Shown piece by piece: positions 30,839 through 37,261 of a stretch of DNA of 43,202 nt. Location: IMG/VR virus record IMGVR_UViG_3300009034_000084, positions 1 to 43,202 of that record; one strand, given 5' to 3'. Numbering within the stretch: the stretch's first letter is position 1; each line of letters begins with the position of its first letter. The DNA is from a virus. The notes under the pieces were generated by a model. It saw nothing but the letters and a program-made list of their open reading frames with translations, did no database searches and had not been told where the DNA came from. The position numbers and the translations under genes were made by a program.

Positions 30839-30997
30839 TTACATCCTCCCTCCTCTAGCAATCCCCTTTGCGTTCGGAACTCCCATCACCTTCTTCATAT
30901 TCCTTCTCATCCAGGTATACCTACTCCTCTCACATGGACGGCAATATTGCTTACCCTCCAAAGCTTCCCTACTACACCCTTCGTTACCACACTGCAT
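30839..30997 (-). CDS. 52-residue zinc microprotein with basic tail
   Basis: Begins MQCGNEGCSREALEGKQYCR; C3, C8, C19 and C22 suggest one zinc. The rest is very basic and ends in GIARGGRM, suited to nucleic-acid binding. ATG 30997 with GTGATGATT upstream; TAA directly followed by the next ATG. It starts the 11-kb run of small minus-strand genes after the terminator at 31016-31052. Confidence 0.65.
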   Translation of the reverse strand: MQCGNEGCSREALEGKQYCRPCERSRYTWMRRNMKKVMGVPNAKGIARGGRM

Positions 30998-31015
30998 AAT
31001 CATCACATAAAGGTT

Positions 31016-31052
31016 AAAAAGAGGAGCCCGAAGACCCCTCTAGTCGGGTCTC
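31016..31052 (-). terminator. intrinsic terminator after the winged-helix gene
   Basis: Directly after the TGA stop the minus strand reads GAGACCCGA, a 12-nt loop, then TCGGGCTC and TCTTTTT. The arms pair with one bulged A; five U follow. Archaeal RNA polymerase terminates at such U-tracts, and the placement flush with the stop makes it the clearest terminator in the window. Confidence 0.75.
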
Positions 31053-31307
31053 TCACTCTCCTATATATACATTATATATAAGATTGTCCACCTGCTTCCT
31101 GTCAGTCAGGCCTTCTTTGTTCATCTTTCTCAAGACCTGGTTGACGGTGCTCTTGTTTAGTCCAGTCTCAGCCGCTACTTCTGCGGTTGTGAAGGCTTGA
31201 CCAGTGTTGTTCTGCATGAACTCCTCGACCAAAGGCCGGGTGGAGCTTCCTACACGTCTTGTTGGTTCCTCACCTTGCTCGTTGAACACATCAACTTCGA
31301 TGGGCAT
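31053..31307 (-). CDS. small winged-helix DNA-binding protein, monocistronic
   Basis: 84 residues from ATG 31307, chosen for a perfect GGAGGTGA 5-6 nt upstream. Residues 32-75 form a winged helix (AFTTAEVAAETGLNKSTVNQ then VLRKMNKEGL). The N-terminal leader MPIEVDVFNEQG is shared in form with two other genes (MPIRMEQFKSEG, MPLDLKDFEKHS). It has its own TATA promoter and terminator and a consensus ribosome site, suggesting strong, separate expression as an abundant DNA-binding protein or regulator. Confidence 0.8.
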   Translation of the reverse strand: MPIEVDVFNEQGEEPTRRVGSSTRPLVEEFMQNNTGQAFTTAEVAAETGLNKSTVNQVLRKMNKEGLTDRKQVDNLIYNVYIGE

Positions 31308-31358
31308 TTTTTTCACCTCCTTTTAGATTGTATTAGCGAAAGATAATCGCGCTACTAA

Positions 31359-31366
31359 TATATAAA
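31359..31366 (-). promoter_or_regulatory. promoter of the monocistronic winged-helix gene
   Basis: TTTATATA on the minus strand followed by GCGCGATT at the fixed +16 position. No CG at the usual upstream position. Predicted start about 28 nt before ATG 31307. Confidence 0.75.
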
Positions 31367-31389
31367 TATATTTGACTGTCTCTCATGGA

Positions 31390-31683
31390 TTAGCCAAACA
31401 TAGGATTTTCGTCTTCGCTTACTTTACGTTCTTCAAATTTCACATCGTCAGTGATTACTGCGTATAGCTCACCTTCATATATGTAACATTCAACTTTACC
31501 TTGCTCACTAAGTCTTTTGAGTTCGGCCTCTACCTCAGAGGGGAACCATCCAAGCTCTTTGGCAATTTCGTGAACGCTTTTTGCATACTCAGGAATCTTA
31601 CTTTCCTTTCTTTTTCTTCTTTCTGCCTTTTCCTTTCTTTTTAGGTTTCTCCGTTTTTGCAGGTTTTTCCAGAATTGTCCCAT
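31390..31683 (-). CDS. winged-helix protein with basic N-terminal tail
   Basis: 97 residues, ATG 31683 with GGAGGAACGAA before it. The first 28 residues are almost all Lys/Arg (NLKRKEKAERRKRKE); the remainder looks like a winged helix (VHEIAKELGWFPSEVEAELK). The first 86 nt overlap the 3' end of the upstream gene, whose C-terminus is also Lys-rich in another frame. Likely DNA-binding. Confidence 0.7.
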   Translation of the reverse strand: MGQFWKNLQKRRNLKRKEKAERRKRKESKIPEYAKSVHEIAKELGWFPSEVEAELKRLSEQGKVECYIYEGELYAVITDDVKFEERKVSEDENPMFG

Positions 31684-31948
31684 TTCGTTCCTCCTCTGTA
31701 GTTAGTCTTACATACACGACCTGGCGTCTGTTCTGCTCGATAAAGCCCCTTTTTACTTTCCCCTTCGCTTCGAGCGCTCTTAACGCCTGGTGAATGCTTT
31801 GTCTCCGTGTATCTAATGCATTCTCTAGCTCTATAGCACTGAACGCTTTTTCTGGATTTGCTTCCAGTATCCGTATGATGTTCTCTTGCACAAACTCGTG
31901 TTTGGGTTTTGAACCTTCACTTTTGAATTGCTCCATTCTAATTGGCAT
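31598..31948 (-). CDS. winged-helix protein with lysine-rich C-terminal tail
   Basis: 116 residues, ATG 31948 with GGGAGGTAAT. N-terminal leader MPIRMEQFKSEG, then a winged helix (AFSAIELENALDTRRQSIHQ), wing GFIEQNRRQVVYVRL and a tail ending PKKKGKGRKKKKKGK. The tail should contact DNA non-specifically. Paralogue-like to the genes at 31053 and 33578. Follows the histone-fold gene. Confidence 0.75.
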   Translation of the reverse strand: MPIRMEQFKSEGSKPKHEFVQENIIRILEANPEKAFSAIELENALDTRRQSIHQALRALEAKGKVKRGFIEQNRRQVVYVRLTTEEERNGTILEKPAKTEKPKKKGKGRKKKKKGK

Positions 31949-31949
31949 A

Positions 31950-32171
31950 TTACCTCCCTCGCTCTAAGATGGCGCGTGCTCTTTCCATATGTACTCCCGC
32001 AATCCTTTTCCGATGTCCAATCTCTGCTTCTTCAGCTGCAAGTTCAATTATCTCCTTTGCCTTGTCCGCTAAATACCCATCCAATGATTCAATCGCTTCT
32101 TGGGTTGTTCCCTTCCTTCCTTTTAGTAACTTCTCACTTAGATTCTTTAAGGTCTGGTATTTGAATTCCAT
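31950..32171 (-). CDS. histone-fold protein
   Basis: 73 residues from ATG 32171, chosen for AAGGTGGCCGG. Length and helix layout fit archaeal histones: short helix (FKYQTLKNLSEKLL), the long central helix EAIESLDGYLADKAKEIIEL then AAEEAEIGHRKRI, and a final VHMERARAIL. The HRKRI turn corresponds to the GRKT loop before the last helix. It would dimerise and wrap or bridge DNA. Next to winged-helix genes, downstream of a strong promoter. The family is divergent, so the fold is a confident but visual call. Confidence 0.72.
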   Translation of the reverse strand: MEFKYQTLKNLSEKLLKGRKGTTQEAIESLDGYLADKAKEIIELAAEEAEIGHRKRIAGVHMERARAILERGR

Positions 32172-32292
32172 CCGGCCACCTTGGTATGAAATATATGCAA
32201 TTTGAGCTCGATTGGCCACGTGCTTTTGGGTTTGTGCACTTATCTGGGTTTTCCCTAAAACTCCTACATGGAGTTCTGCACAAGTCACCCAT
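32134..32292 (-). CDS. 52-residue cysteine protein upstream of the histone-fold gene
   Basis: Reads MGDLCRTPCRSFRENPDKCT and further NCIYFIPRWPDG. C5, C9, C19 and C32 form a zinc-like set, similar to small viral CxxxC-x(9)-C-x(12)-C proteins. It fills what would otherwise be a 130-nt leader between the promoter and the histone-fold start and overlaps that gene by 38 nt. GGAG lies 11 nt upstream of ATG 32292, a rather long spacing, hence moderate confidence. Confidence 0.5.
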   Translation of the reverse strand: MGDLCRTPCRSFRENPDKCTNPKARGQSSSNCIYFIPRWPDGIQIPDLKESK

Positions 32293-32326
32293 CGAGAATT
32301 TCTCCAATGTTATATCGTATTTCTAC

Positions 32327-32359
32327 TATATAAATATTTCGTACTTGCAACCGGCGCTC
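32327..32359 (-). promoter_or_regulatory. promoter of the histone-fold unit
   Basis: TTTATATA (32334-32327) with GAGCGCC starting exactly 25 nt upstream and ACGATAT at the downstream element position. Start site expected near 32304, just before ATG 32292. Confidence 0.8.
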
Positions 32360-32615
32360 ATTTGACCTTTATCTTGTATTGATGTGAGAACGGTAAGTTG
32401 ATTCGACCAAGTGCGTTCCTCACATGACCACGAAGCTGGGTTATCACACTCTCGGGGTAGGTTTCGTCGAACGTGACCACTATTGTGGTTACTTTCTTAG
32501 CCTGCCACTCTATTTCGGCTCCTGTCTCGTGAAATTGGATACGTCCCTTCGCTGTCCAATTCCCATCATTCCATTCCATCCCTTCAATGATTACACTTAC
32601 GAATGTTGTCTTCAT
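32358..32615 (-). CDS. hypothetical protein
   Basis: 85 residues, ATG 32615 with AGGAGGATATA before it. Beta-strand rich (TTFVSVIIEGMEWNDGNW, TTIVVTFDETY); no cysteines. Its end overlaps the upstream element of the next promoter. Family not recognised. Confidence 0.7.
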   Translation of the reverse strand: MKTTFVSVIIEGMEWNDGNWTAKGRIQFHETGAEIEWQAKKVTTIVVTFDETYPESVITQLRGHVRNALGRINLPFSHQYKIKVK

Positions 32616-32860
32616 TATATCCTCCTGAATTCGATGTTTGCTCTGTACTTCGAGAAGTTCCCGGCACCCCTCATTTCAAGGTAATTGTGCTCTACCAGGA
32701 AATTGACAATACTTTGTATGTTCTCTATCTTGGTTTCTTCCCGTAGCTGGGCCAACGTCATTTCTTCTCCACGTGTTAGTTGAAGTACTAGCGCTGCTTT
32801 CATGAATGACTTTTCACTAAACCTTATATTCGTTAGTCCTTCGCCCCCTTCGTCTTCCAT
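32615..32860 (-). CDS. small winged-helix protein
   Basis: 81 residues, ATG 32860 with GGAGTGATATT. Winged-helix pattern: TLAQLREETKIENIQSIVNF then LVEHNYLEMRG and a beta wing. The N-terminal 12 residues are acidic. One of the group of small winged-helix genes at 31-34 kb; DNA-binding presumed. Confidence 0.7.
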   Translation of the reverse strand: MEDEGGEGLTNIRFSEKSFMKAALVLQLTRGEEMTLAQLREETKIENIQSIVNFLVEHNYLEMRGAGNFSKYRANIEFRRI

Positions 32861-32873
32861 AATATCACTCCTA

Positions 32874-32972
32874 TTATGACATAATCAATATACATGATGG
32901 TAAAAATAATAACAATAACATTGCTACTATAAACAACCATCCAATTAATTCACCTTCCTTTTCTGGTGTCAT
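32874..32972 (-). CDS. 32-residue single-TM microprotein
   Basis: Begins MTPEKEGELIGWLFIVAM and continues with a leucine-rich stretch to SCILIMS. One membrane helix. ATG 32972 directly follows the TAA of the upstream microprotein; GGTAA only precedes. Accepted because it sits exactly between coupled genes. Confidence 0.5.
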   Translation of the reverse strand: MTPEKEGELIGWLFIVAMLLLLFLPSCILIMS

Positions 32973-33086
32973 TTACCTCACACATTTATCCTCATACAAA
33001 CATTTCCCACTCTTACAACAATCCTCACAAACGTTGGCCGTACAGTGTTCTCTAGGATGTTCGGTGTTGCAAACTTCACATTTCAT
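32973..33086 (-). CDS. 37-residue cysteine-rich microprotein
   Basis: Begins MKCEVCNTEHPREHCTANVC and has eight cysteines in 37 residues (C3, C6, C15, C20, C23, C24, C29, C35) plus two histidines. Two zinc sites are possible. ATG 33086 overlaps the preceding stop as ATGA. Such cysteine density is not expected by chance, and supports a real gene. Confidence 0.65.
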   Translation of the reverse strand: MKCEVCNTEHPREHCTANVCEDCCKSGKCLYEDKCVR

Positions 33087-33193
33087 TCTTCTTCCTCTTC
33101 ATCTCCATCACAGTCATCCATATAGAAGGGACACTCTTCGCAACTCTCTACTCCATGACCTTCTTTCTTTGGACAGTATTCTCTTATATACAT
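33083..33193 (-). CDS. 36-residue CxxC microprotein with acidic tail
   Basis: Begins MYIREYCPKKEGHGVESCEE and ends with a run of Asp/Glu. C7, C18, C21 and C28 plus H13 may bind zinc. The ATG overlaps the TAA of the upstream gene as TAATG. Confidence 0.65.
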   Translation of the reverse strand: MYIREYCPKKEGHGVESCEECPFYMDDCDGDEEEEE

Positions 33194-33321
33194 TACCTTG
33201 CCTCCTTTGATAATTGTTCTAAACCACAATAGTCACAAACAGCATTTCCACAATGTGGACACGTAAATAACATATTCATACTACATTTGGGACATTTTGA
33301 TAATATTTTTGAGCAGCTCAC
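33193..33321 (-). CDS. 42-residue triple-CxxC microprotein (GTG start)
   Basis: Three CxxC pairs: CPKCSMNMLF, CPHCGNAV and CDYCGLEQ. GTG 33321 is preceded by GGTGATAAA, the standard site in this genome. Looks like a minimal double zinc ribbon. Confidence 0.7.
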   Translation of the reverse strand: MSCSKILSKCPKCSMNMLFTCPHCGNAVCDYCGLEQLSKEAR

Positions 33322-33390
33322 TTTATCACCTTACTTCTTTGCAGTCGAAGGAAGAGATTCGTACAACGTCCCAGAGATGAGACAAAACAA

Positions 33391-33648
33391 TTATCTCCTC
33401 TCTTCGATTTCTGCAAGAGTCCGAAGTACAATGTAAAACTTCGGTTTCCTTCCTCCTTTTTTCCAAATTCCCTTATACTCTACTTCAGTCAGCACTCCAT
33501 CTCTAATCGCATTTGAAACTAACCTAGCAGCCTCTTGTGCTGGAATGTGAAACGCCTGCTGAACTAACCGATTCACATCAGTCTTGCTCATCGGGGGTTT
33601 CTTGTTCATCAGCTCCTTTATCTTCGGTATCGATTGAATGTAGTCCAT
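33391..33648 (-). CDS. small winged-helix-like protein
   Basis: 85 residues, ATG 33648 with GGAGAGGAACGC; ATG 33609 with AAGGAGCTG is an alternative that shortens the 71-nt overlap with the upstream gene to 32 nt. VNRLVQQAFHIPAQEAARLV then IRDGVLTEVEYKG is HTH-like, ending with a KKGGRKPKFYIV wing. DNA-binding presumed. The 69 bp downstream of its stop hold no recognised gene. Confidence 0.65.
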   Translation of the reverse strand: MDYIQSIPKIKELMNKKPPMSKTDVNRLVQQAFHIPAQEAARLVSNAIRDGVLTEVEYKGIWKKGGRKPKFYIVLRTLAEIEERR

Positions 33649-33898
33649 GCGTTCCTCTCCAGTAGAGTGTACCTCCTATTGTTTTATTTTCAACTAGTCC
33701 TTTAATCTTAAGAGAGTGCAATGCAGTATTCACTGCAGCATCGAATTTGATTCCAGTCCTAAATTTTATCTCCTTCTGCGTAAATGCCTGCTTTCCATTC
33801 TCTAGCAGGAACTGTGCAATCGTAAGCTGGTTGCTTCCCAACTTCATGCTAGTCTTCGCTACGCTATGCTTCTCGAAGTCTTTGAGGTCTAGCGGCAT
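33578..33898 (-). CDS. small winged-helix protein
   Basis: 106 residues from ATG 33898 with AAAGGAATAGTT. Leader MPLDLKDFEKHSVAK, then a winged helix AFTQKEIKFRTGIKFDAAVN and LHSLKIKGLVENK. C-terminal tail is acidic (DTEDKGADEQETPDEQD), opposite to the basic tail of the 31598 gene. Paralogue-like; regulator or DNA-packing protein. Confidence 0.7.
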   Translation of the reverse strand: MPLDLKDFEKHSVAKTSMKLGSNQLTIAQFLLENGKQAFTQKEIKFRTGIKFDAAVNTALHSLKIKGLVENKTIGGTLYWRGTHGLHSIDTEDKGADEQETPDEQD

Positions 33899-33900
33899 AA

Positions 33901-34164
33901 CTATTCCTTTTTGATTTGATTCTCGCTTGTCCACTCGAATCTCTTGACCTTTATCAATGGTATACCGTACCCGGTCACCATTCCCTTTACGCTTTCAGTA
34001 ACCTCAGGTGCGTACGCATATGTTACTGGAGCTGTCGAGGTCGTCGGTTGAATTATTAATTCGTTTTTTCCTGTGACGTAAGCGATGTACTTTCTACCTC
34101 TTTCCAACATTACTTTAAGCCACTTCTTGAGTTCGGGTAAGCTATCAAACTCTGCTCTTGGCAT
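33901..34164 (-). CDS. hypothetical protein
   Basis: 87 residues, ATG 34164 with GGAGGTATCAG. Alpha/beta: LPELKKWLKVMLERGRKYIA then beta strands. Family not recognised. Confidence 0.7.
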   Translation of the reverse strand: MPRAEFDSLPELKKWLKVMLERGRKYIAYVTGKNELIIQPTTSTAPVTYAYAPEVTESVKGMVTGYGIPLIKVKRFEWTSENQIKKE

Positions 34165-34492
34165 CTGATACCTCCATCTTTAGGACTTTGGTTCTCTTCC
34201 GTTTTAGTGATTCTAACTGTATATTGTCAGGTTTGTGGTCATGAAGATATGAATAACAATATCCATCACCACCTGTACGTCTACTTCTTGCAGGGCAATC
34301 TGAACAATCTCTTATTTTCAAATTAAATGCCTCACATAATGGACATGAATCTTGCAATGGAAATTGAAATTTTCTGTGACCATATTCATCATTAGGATAG
34401 TATCCTGTCTTTATGTTTCTTTCATGCTGCCATATGCGATAATCCAAAGCCTTCAGATAAAAGTACTTCTGCTCCTCTGTCAGTGTCTTCAC
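34145..34492 (-). CDS. zinc-motif hypothetical protein
   Basis: 115 residues, GTG 34492 with GGTGAGTAA. CPLCEAFNLKIRDCSDCPA then GYCYS give four or five cysteines in a zinc-like arrangement; ends with a basic helix. Similar CPLC ... CxxCPA arrangements occur in other small viral proteins. Function unknown. Confidence 0.7.
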   Translation of the reverse strand: MKTLTEEQKYFYLKALDYRIWQHERNIKTGYYPNDEYGHRKFQFPLQDSCPLCEAFNLKIRDCSDCPARSRRTGGDGYCYSYLHDHKPDNIQLESLKRKRTKVLKMEVSDAKSRV

Positions 34493-34900
34493 TTACTCAC
34501 CTTCTACTGATGTTTTTGCTATCTCTTCATAGTCTTCTATCTTCATGAACTGATAAACTTCAGATTCAAGTTGAAGTCCAACGATAGTAGTTCCTCTTGC
34601 AATTAAACCTTTACATTTCACTTTGATTACAGCAGATAATATTCCTGTTCGATAGGATTCAGCATCCTTCTTTGTTTTAAAAACATGGAACCCTGGAATA
34701 TAGTCATCTTTGCTAATATATGCAACATTAGGTGACCTGGCTCTTACTGCTGTATTCCATCCTTTATTATATGGAGTTCTTACAAACCTAGGATAGATTT
34801 TTCCTTGTATCAACTTAACAACCTTGTACCTAGTTACTTCATTCTTTGGTCTCTTCTCTAACTTCCTCTTGCGAGCCCACTTTACAATATCAAGACACAT
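34493..34900 (-). CDS. conserved phage-type hypothetical protein
   Basis: 135 residues, ATG 34900 with GAGGTGAACAA. Starts MCLDIVKW, with central YIPGFHVFKTKKDAESY and VIKVKCKGLIARGTT. The layout (MCL-, GFHxFxTKxDAE, KCKGxI) occurs in uncharacterised phage proteins. No catalytic motif. Function unknown. Confidence 0.75.
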   Translation of the reverse strand: MCLDIVKWARKRKLEKRPKNEVTRYKVVKLIQGKIYPRFVRTPYNKGWNTAVRARSPNVAYISKDDYIPGFHVFKTKKDAESYRTGILSAVIKVKCKGLIARGTTIVGLQLESEVYQFMKIEDYEEIAKTSVEGE

Positions 34901-34904
34901 TTGT

Positions 34905-35120
34905 TCACCTCACAATCATCTCATGTTTACCTAAAGCAATTCTTTCAAGCATATTCTTTCTTCCGTGTTGGCTCATCATAAATCCAAAATGCTCTACTGC
35001 CTTTTGAAAGTCCCCCTGTTCCATCAATCCATTCATATGACTTCGATGATTGTCAATACTCTTTTGCAATCTCTCTATCTCCTTCTCCACTTCACTTCTG
35101 CTTATCTTTATTATCATCAT
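34905..35120 (-). CDS. small coiled-coil protein
   Basis: 71 residues, ATG 35120 with AAGGAGGCTT. Helical (SEVEKEIERLQKSIDNHRSH) with several His and Met. Function unknown. Confidence 0.65.
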   Translation of the reverse strand: MMIIKISRSEVEKEIERLQKSIDNHRSHMNGLMEQGDFQKAVEHFGFMMSQHGRKNMLERIALGKHEMIVR

Positions 35121-35397
35121 AAGCCTCCTTAATCTTGGTTAGTAGCTCATCCTCCGACATTCCCAGCAACTGGGCAGTTGACTTTACTTCCATCATTATT
35201 ACTCTATTCTTCCTTCTCTGTATTATCGCAATCCCATAATCAATTGAGAATTGCTCTAACACTTTCTGAGGTGTCTTCGTATAGTGAGTCTTCGCTTCCT
35301 TGAACACCTTCTCTTCATTAATAGAGATTCCCTTATTCACAGATATTAAGCACATTATCTTTCGGCAGATGCCGTGATGGTGTTCAAAATAGGTCAT
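35092..35397 (-). CDS. hypothetical protein
   Basis: 101 residues. MTYFEHHHGICRKIMCL then an alpha/beta body and a charged tail. No clear ribosome site; start is coupled to the upstream gene's end. Family not recognised. Confidence 0.6.
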   Translation of the reverse strand: MTYFEHHHGICRKIMCLISVNKGISINEEKVFKEAKTHYTKTPQKVLEQFSIDYGIAIIQRRKNRVIMMEVKSTAQLLGMSEDELLTKIKEAYDDNKDKQK

Positions 35398-35656
35398 AAA
35401 ATTGGTCTAAATGCTTTCTGCACATATATATCATTGCAACCATTCTTCCTTCAGGAATTAAAGGAACATCAACATGCATGATGCTTTCCTCTATCTCTTT
35501 CCTTGATAGTATCTTCTTGCAATTTGCAATACTACATCTAAGCAACTTCAACTTATCATCTCCTAAAGGAAAACATACCTTAGTGCTGAGTCCGGCATAC
35601 GAGAGAGGTGGCAACTCAGCGGGAATTTTTAACATCCTCTTACCTAGCCACTTCAT
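35384..35656 (-). CDS. hypothetical protein with cysteines
   Basis: 90 residues; ATG 35656 or the inner ATG 35635 (MLKIPAEL) may be the start, neither with a strong site. LLRCSIANCKKIL and MCRKHLDQF could bind zinc (CxxxxC ... CxxH). Family not recognised. Confidence 0.6.
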   Translation of the reverse strand: MKWLGKRMLKIPAELPPLSYAGLSTKVCFPLGDDKLKLLRCSIANCKKILSRKEIEESIMHVDVPLIPEGRMVAMIYMCRKHLDQFYDLF

Positions 35657-35741
35657 CGTACGACTTCTGCACTCTTCGGGGAGCTGTCGACTGCCTGCCC
35701 CTACTCTTGTTAGTCGGACTTTTCAGCAAAGGTATGCTCTC
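35657..35741. other. short non-coding stretch
   Basis: 85 bp between the DUF1540-like microprotein stop and the following gene. On the minus strand GGGGCAGGCAGTCGACAGCTCCCC could make an imperfect hairpin. It may be an RNA structure or spacer; no gene seen. Confidence 0.25.
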
Positions 35742-35873
35742 CTATTCTATATTTTCACATCTAAGTGTATCAAATCCTGAAATGATACTTCCGTTTAGTG
35801 TAAGTACCCCTCTAGTACATTTTCCGTCATTATTGTGTATACATTCAGAAATGTCACATTTAACTACAGTCAT
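35742..35873 (-). CDS. 43-residue DUF1540-like cysteine microprotein
   Basis: Begins MTVVKCDISECIHNNDGKCT and ends LRCENIE. The C-x4-C-x-HN-x(3)-G-x-C-T ... C spacing resembles DUF1540, a small metal-binding domain. ATG 35873 overlaps the preceding stop as TAATG. Confidence 0.65.
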   Translation of the reverse strand: MTVVKCDISECIHNNDGKCTRGVLTLNGSIISGFDTLRCENIE

Positions 35874-36043
35874 TACTTTCTCCCTCCTCTCTTAGGCGGC
35901 CTCTGTCTCCTTACCATACAAGGCCGGGTAATCCTCACACCATCAACGGTAAATCCATACCGTCTCCTTCTTCCACTTCCGTGATGTGGATGGCTCACTC
36001 TCTCTATCCAGTTTCCTTCTCCATCCTTCTCAAACCTTACCAT
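35873..36043 (-). CDS. basic small protein
   Basis: 56 residues from ATG 36043, chosen for GAAGGTGCAACT; the frame is open to 36103 but that would overlap the upstream microprotein by 50 nt. Very basic: GSGRRRRYGF and RRQRPPKRGGRK. Presumed nucleic-acid binding. Function unknown. Confidence 0.6.
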   Translation of the reverse strand: MVRFEKDGEGNWIERVSHPHHGSGRRRRYGFTVDGVRITRPCMVRRQRPPKRGGRK

Positions 36044-36053
36044 AGTTGCACCT

Positions 36054-36176
36054 TCATTTATGACATTGACAGTCACATATATACTTGGTATTTTTCCCTT
36101 CATGATTCTTCTCTACCCCGCCACTTCCAATACAAGTATGATGTCTTCCGTTTTCGCAGTTACCAGTTCTAGCCAT
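36054..36176 (-). CDS. 40-residue Cys/His microprotein
   Basis: Begins MARTGNCENGRHHTCIGSGG and ends YICDCQCHK. C7, H12, H13, C15, C34, C36, C38 and H39 suggest zinc binding. ATG 36176 overlaps the end of the upstream gene; the TGA is 10 nt before the next start with its ribosome site in between. Weak site upstream (GAGG). Confidence 0.55.
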   Translation of the reverse strand: MARTGNCENGRHHTCIGSGGVEKNHEGKNTKYICDCQCHK

Positions 36177-36507
36177 AATTGTGCCTCGCTAACGTCTTCC
36201 ATCTGTACCACTTCTTACAGACGGGACACCTCCTCAATCCAAACACTTTCCTCTCTGTTTTCATTCCACATTTCATGCATCTTAATGTTGGTCCCTCTAC
36301 AACGAAATCATCACAACATGCGCCTACATCTCTTCTCAATTTAAAGTAAACATCTTTGGTGATATCGTTAATCTCTATCTGTGTATCACATACATTACAT
36401 CCTATCTTTGACGCTAACTCTATCCCTCTCTTCATCACACTAGCTACGTCATCTCTGATACCTGCGGCTTTGAAGCCACAGTTAGAACAGCTAACTATGA
36501 ACGGCAT
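36169..36507 (-). CDS. zinc-ribbon protein
   Basis: 112 residues. CSNCGFKA, CNVCDTQ, CMKCGMKTE and CPVCKKWYRW give two zinc ribbons. ATG 36507 coupled to the upstream TAA. Perhaps a small nucleic-acid-binding adaptor; family not recognised. Confidence 0.75.
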   Translation of the reverse strand: MPFIVSCSNCGFKAAGIRDDVASVMKRGIELASKIGCNVCDTQIEINDITKDVYFKLRRDVGACCDDFVVEGPTLRCMKCGMKTERKVFGLRRCPVCKKWYRWKTLARHNYG

Positions 36508-36875
36508 TATTTATCGTCCTTTGATTGTAACTCTCTTACTTCCTTCATTTCCCTTTCCCATTCGTCGTCTGTCTCTTCAACCAAGTCAGGATAATTTTCT
36601 TTAAGCCATCTTCTACCGTTATCCAAGACTTCAAGCACATCTACATCATGAGGGTTACCTAAAAATATGCATACTTTATACGGATTGCTCGTGCCAAGAA
36701 TTTGTTTTAACTTACTTCCAGAATCATCTAATCCTGGAAAGTTGTGCCCTTTCTCTAAGAGTATGTTGATTGTGTCATGCATTGCATCTCCTAGATTTCC
36801 ATTTCCAGCACCGCCACACATCCTATAAAAGCAGGCATCCCACTCGTCTTCTGTTAAATAGTCACTTAGTGCCAT
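36507..36875 (-). CDS. hypothetical protein
   Basis: 122 residues, ATG 36875 with GTAGGAGGAATTCA. Starts MALSDYLTEDEWDACFYRMC, acidic throughout. No known motif. A hairpin (36893-36910) stands just before the ribosome site. Confidence 0.7.
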   Translation of the reverse strand: MALSDYLTEDEWDACFYRMCGGAGNGNLGDAMHDTINILLEKGHNFPGLDDSGSKLKQILGTSNPYKVCIFLGNPHDVDVLEVLDNGRRWLKENYPDLVEETDDEWEREMKEVRELQSKDDK

Positions 36876-36892
36876 TGAATTCCTCCTACTAA

Positions 36893-36910
36893 CCTTTGCT
36901 CATTCAAAGG
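36893..36910 (-). promoter_or_regulatory. hairpin before a ribosome site
   Basis: CCTTTG-AATGAG-CAAAGG forms a perfect 6-bp stem with 6-nt loop about 6 nt before the AGGAGG of the following gene. It could affect translation or RNA processing between two gene blocks. Confidence 0.4.
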
Positions 36911-36917
36911 TACTTCT

Positions 36918-37166
36918 TTAAGGATGGTCTCTTATTCCACCATGTCTAGGTTTCGACTCGTCCTTCTTTCCTTTTTTGACGATTTTTAATTGTGGTTCGT
37001 CTATCCATGCAGCCTTAGGATACTCTTTCTCCTTCTTTTTATCACATTTCGGTTGTACTAAAATTTGTGTACATCCATACATATATCGTGATATAGCTAC
37101 AACAGTTCCCTCGAACCCAGTTATTATGTCTTTCACCTCATCGTATATCTCAATTTTTCTCTTCAT
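36918..37166 (-). CDS. conserved phage-type hypothetical protein (GFEGTVVAIS type)
   Basis: 82 residues from ATG 37166, chosen for TGGAGGCAGGAAA. YDEVKDIITGFEGTVVAISR followed by YMYGCTQILVQP matches a widespread prophage/phage family of short beta-barrel proteins with no assigned function. Basic C-terminus. Confidence 0.8.
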   Translation of the reverse strand: MKRKIEIYDEVKDIITGFEGTVVAISRYMYGCTQILVQPKCDKKKEKEYPKAAWIDEPQLKIVKKGKKDESKPRHGGIRDHP

Positions 37167-37261
37167 TTTCCTGCCTCCAATGTAATCATGAATCCAAATA
37201 AGACTATCGTGAGTATGATGAAACATACCCATATTAGGTTATCCTTAATTCGTTGTTTCAT
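37163..37261 (-). CDS. 32-residue single-TM microprotein
   Basis: Begins MKQRIKDNLIWVCFIILT and continues through a hydrophobic segment to ITLEAGK. ATG 37261 overlaps the preceding stop (TAATG) and its TGA overlaps the next start (ATGA). Probably a small membrane protein. Confidence 0.6.
   Translation of the reverse strand: MKQRIKDNLIWVCFIILTIVLFGFMITLEAGK

Noticed and set aside
33322-33390. A TTG-started 19-codon frame after the 33391 gene
   Set aside because: No ribosome site and no recognisable feature; too short to support.
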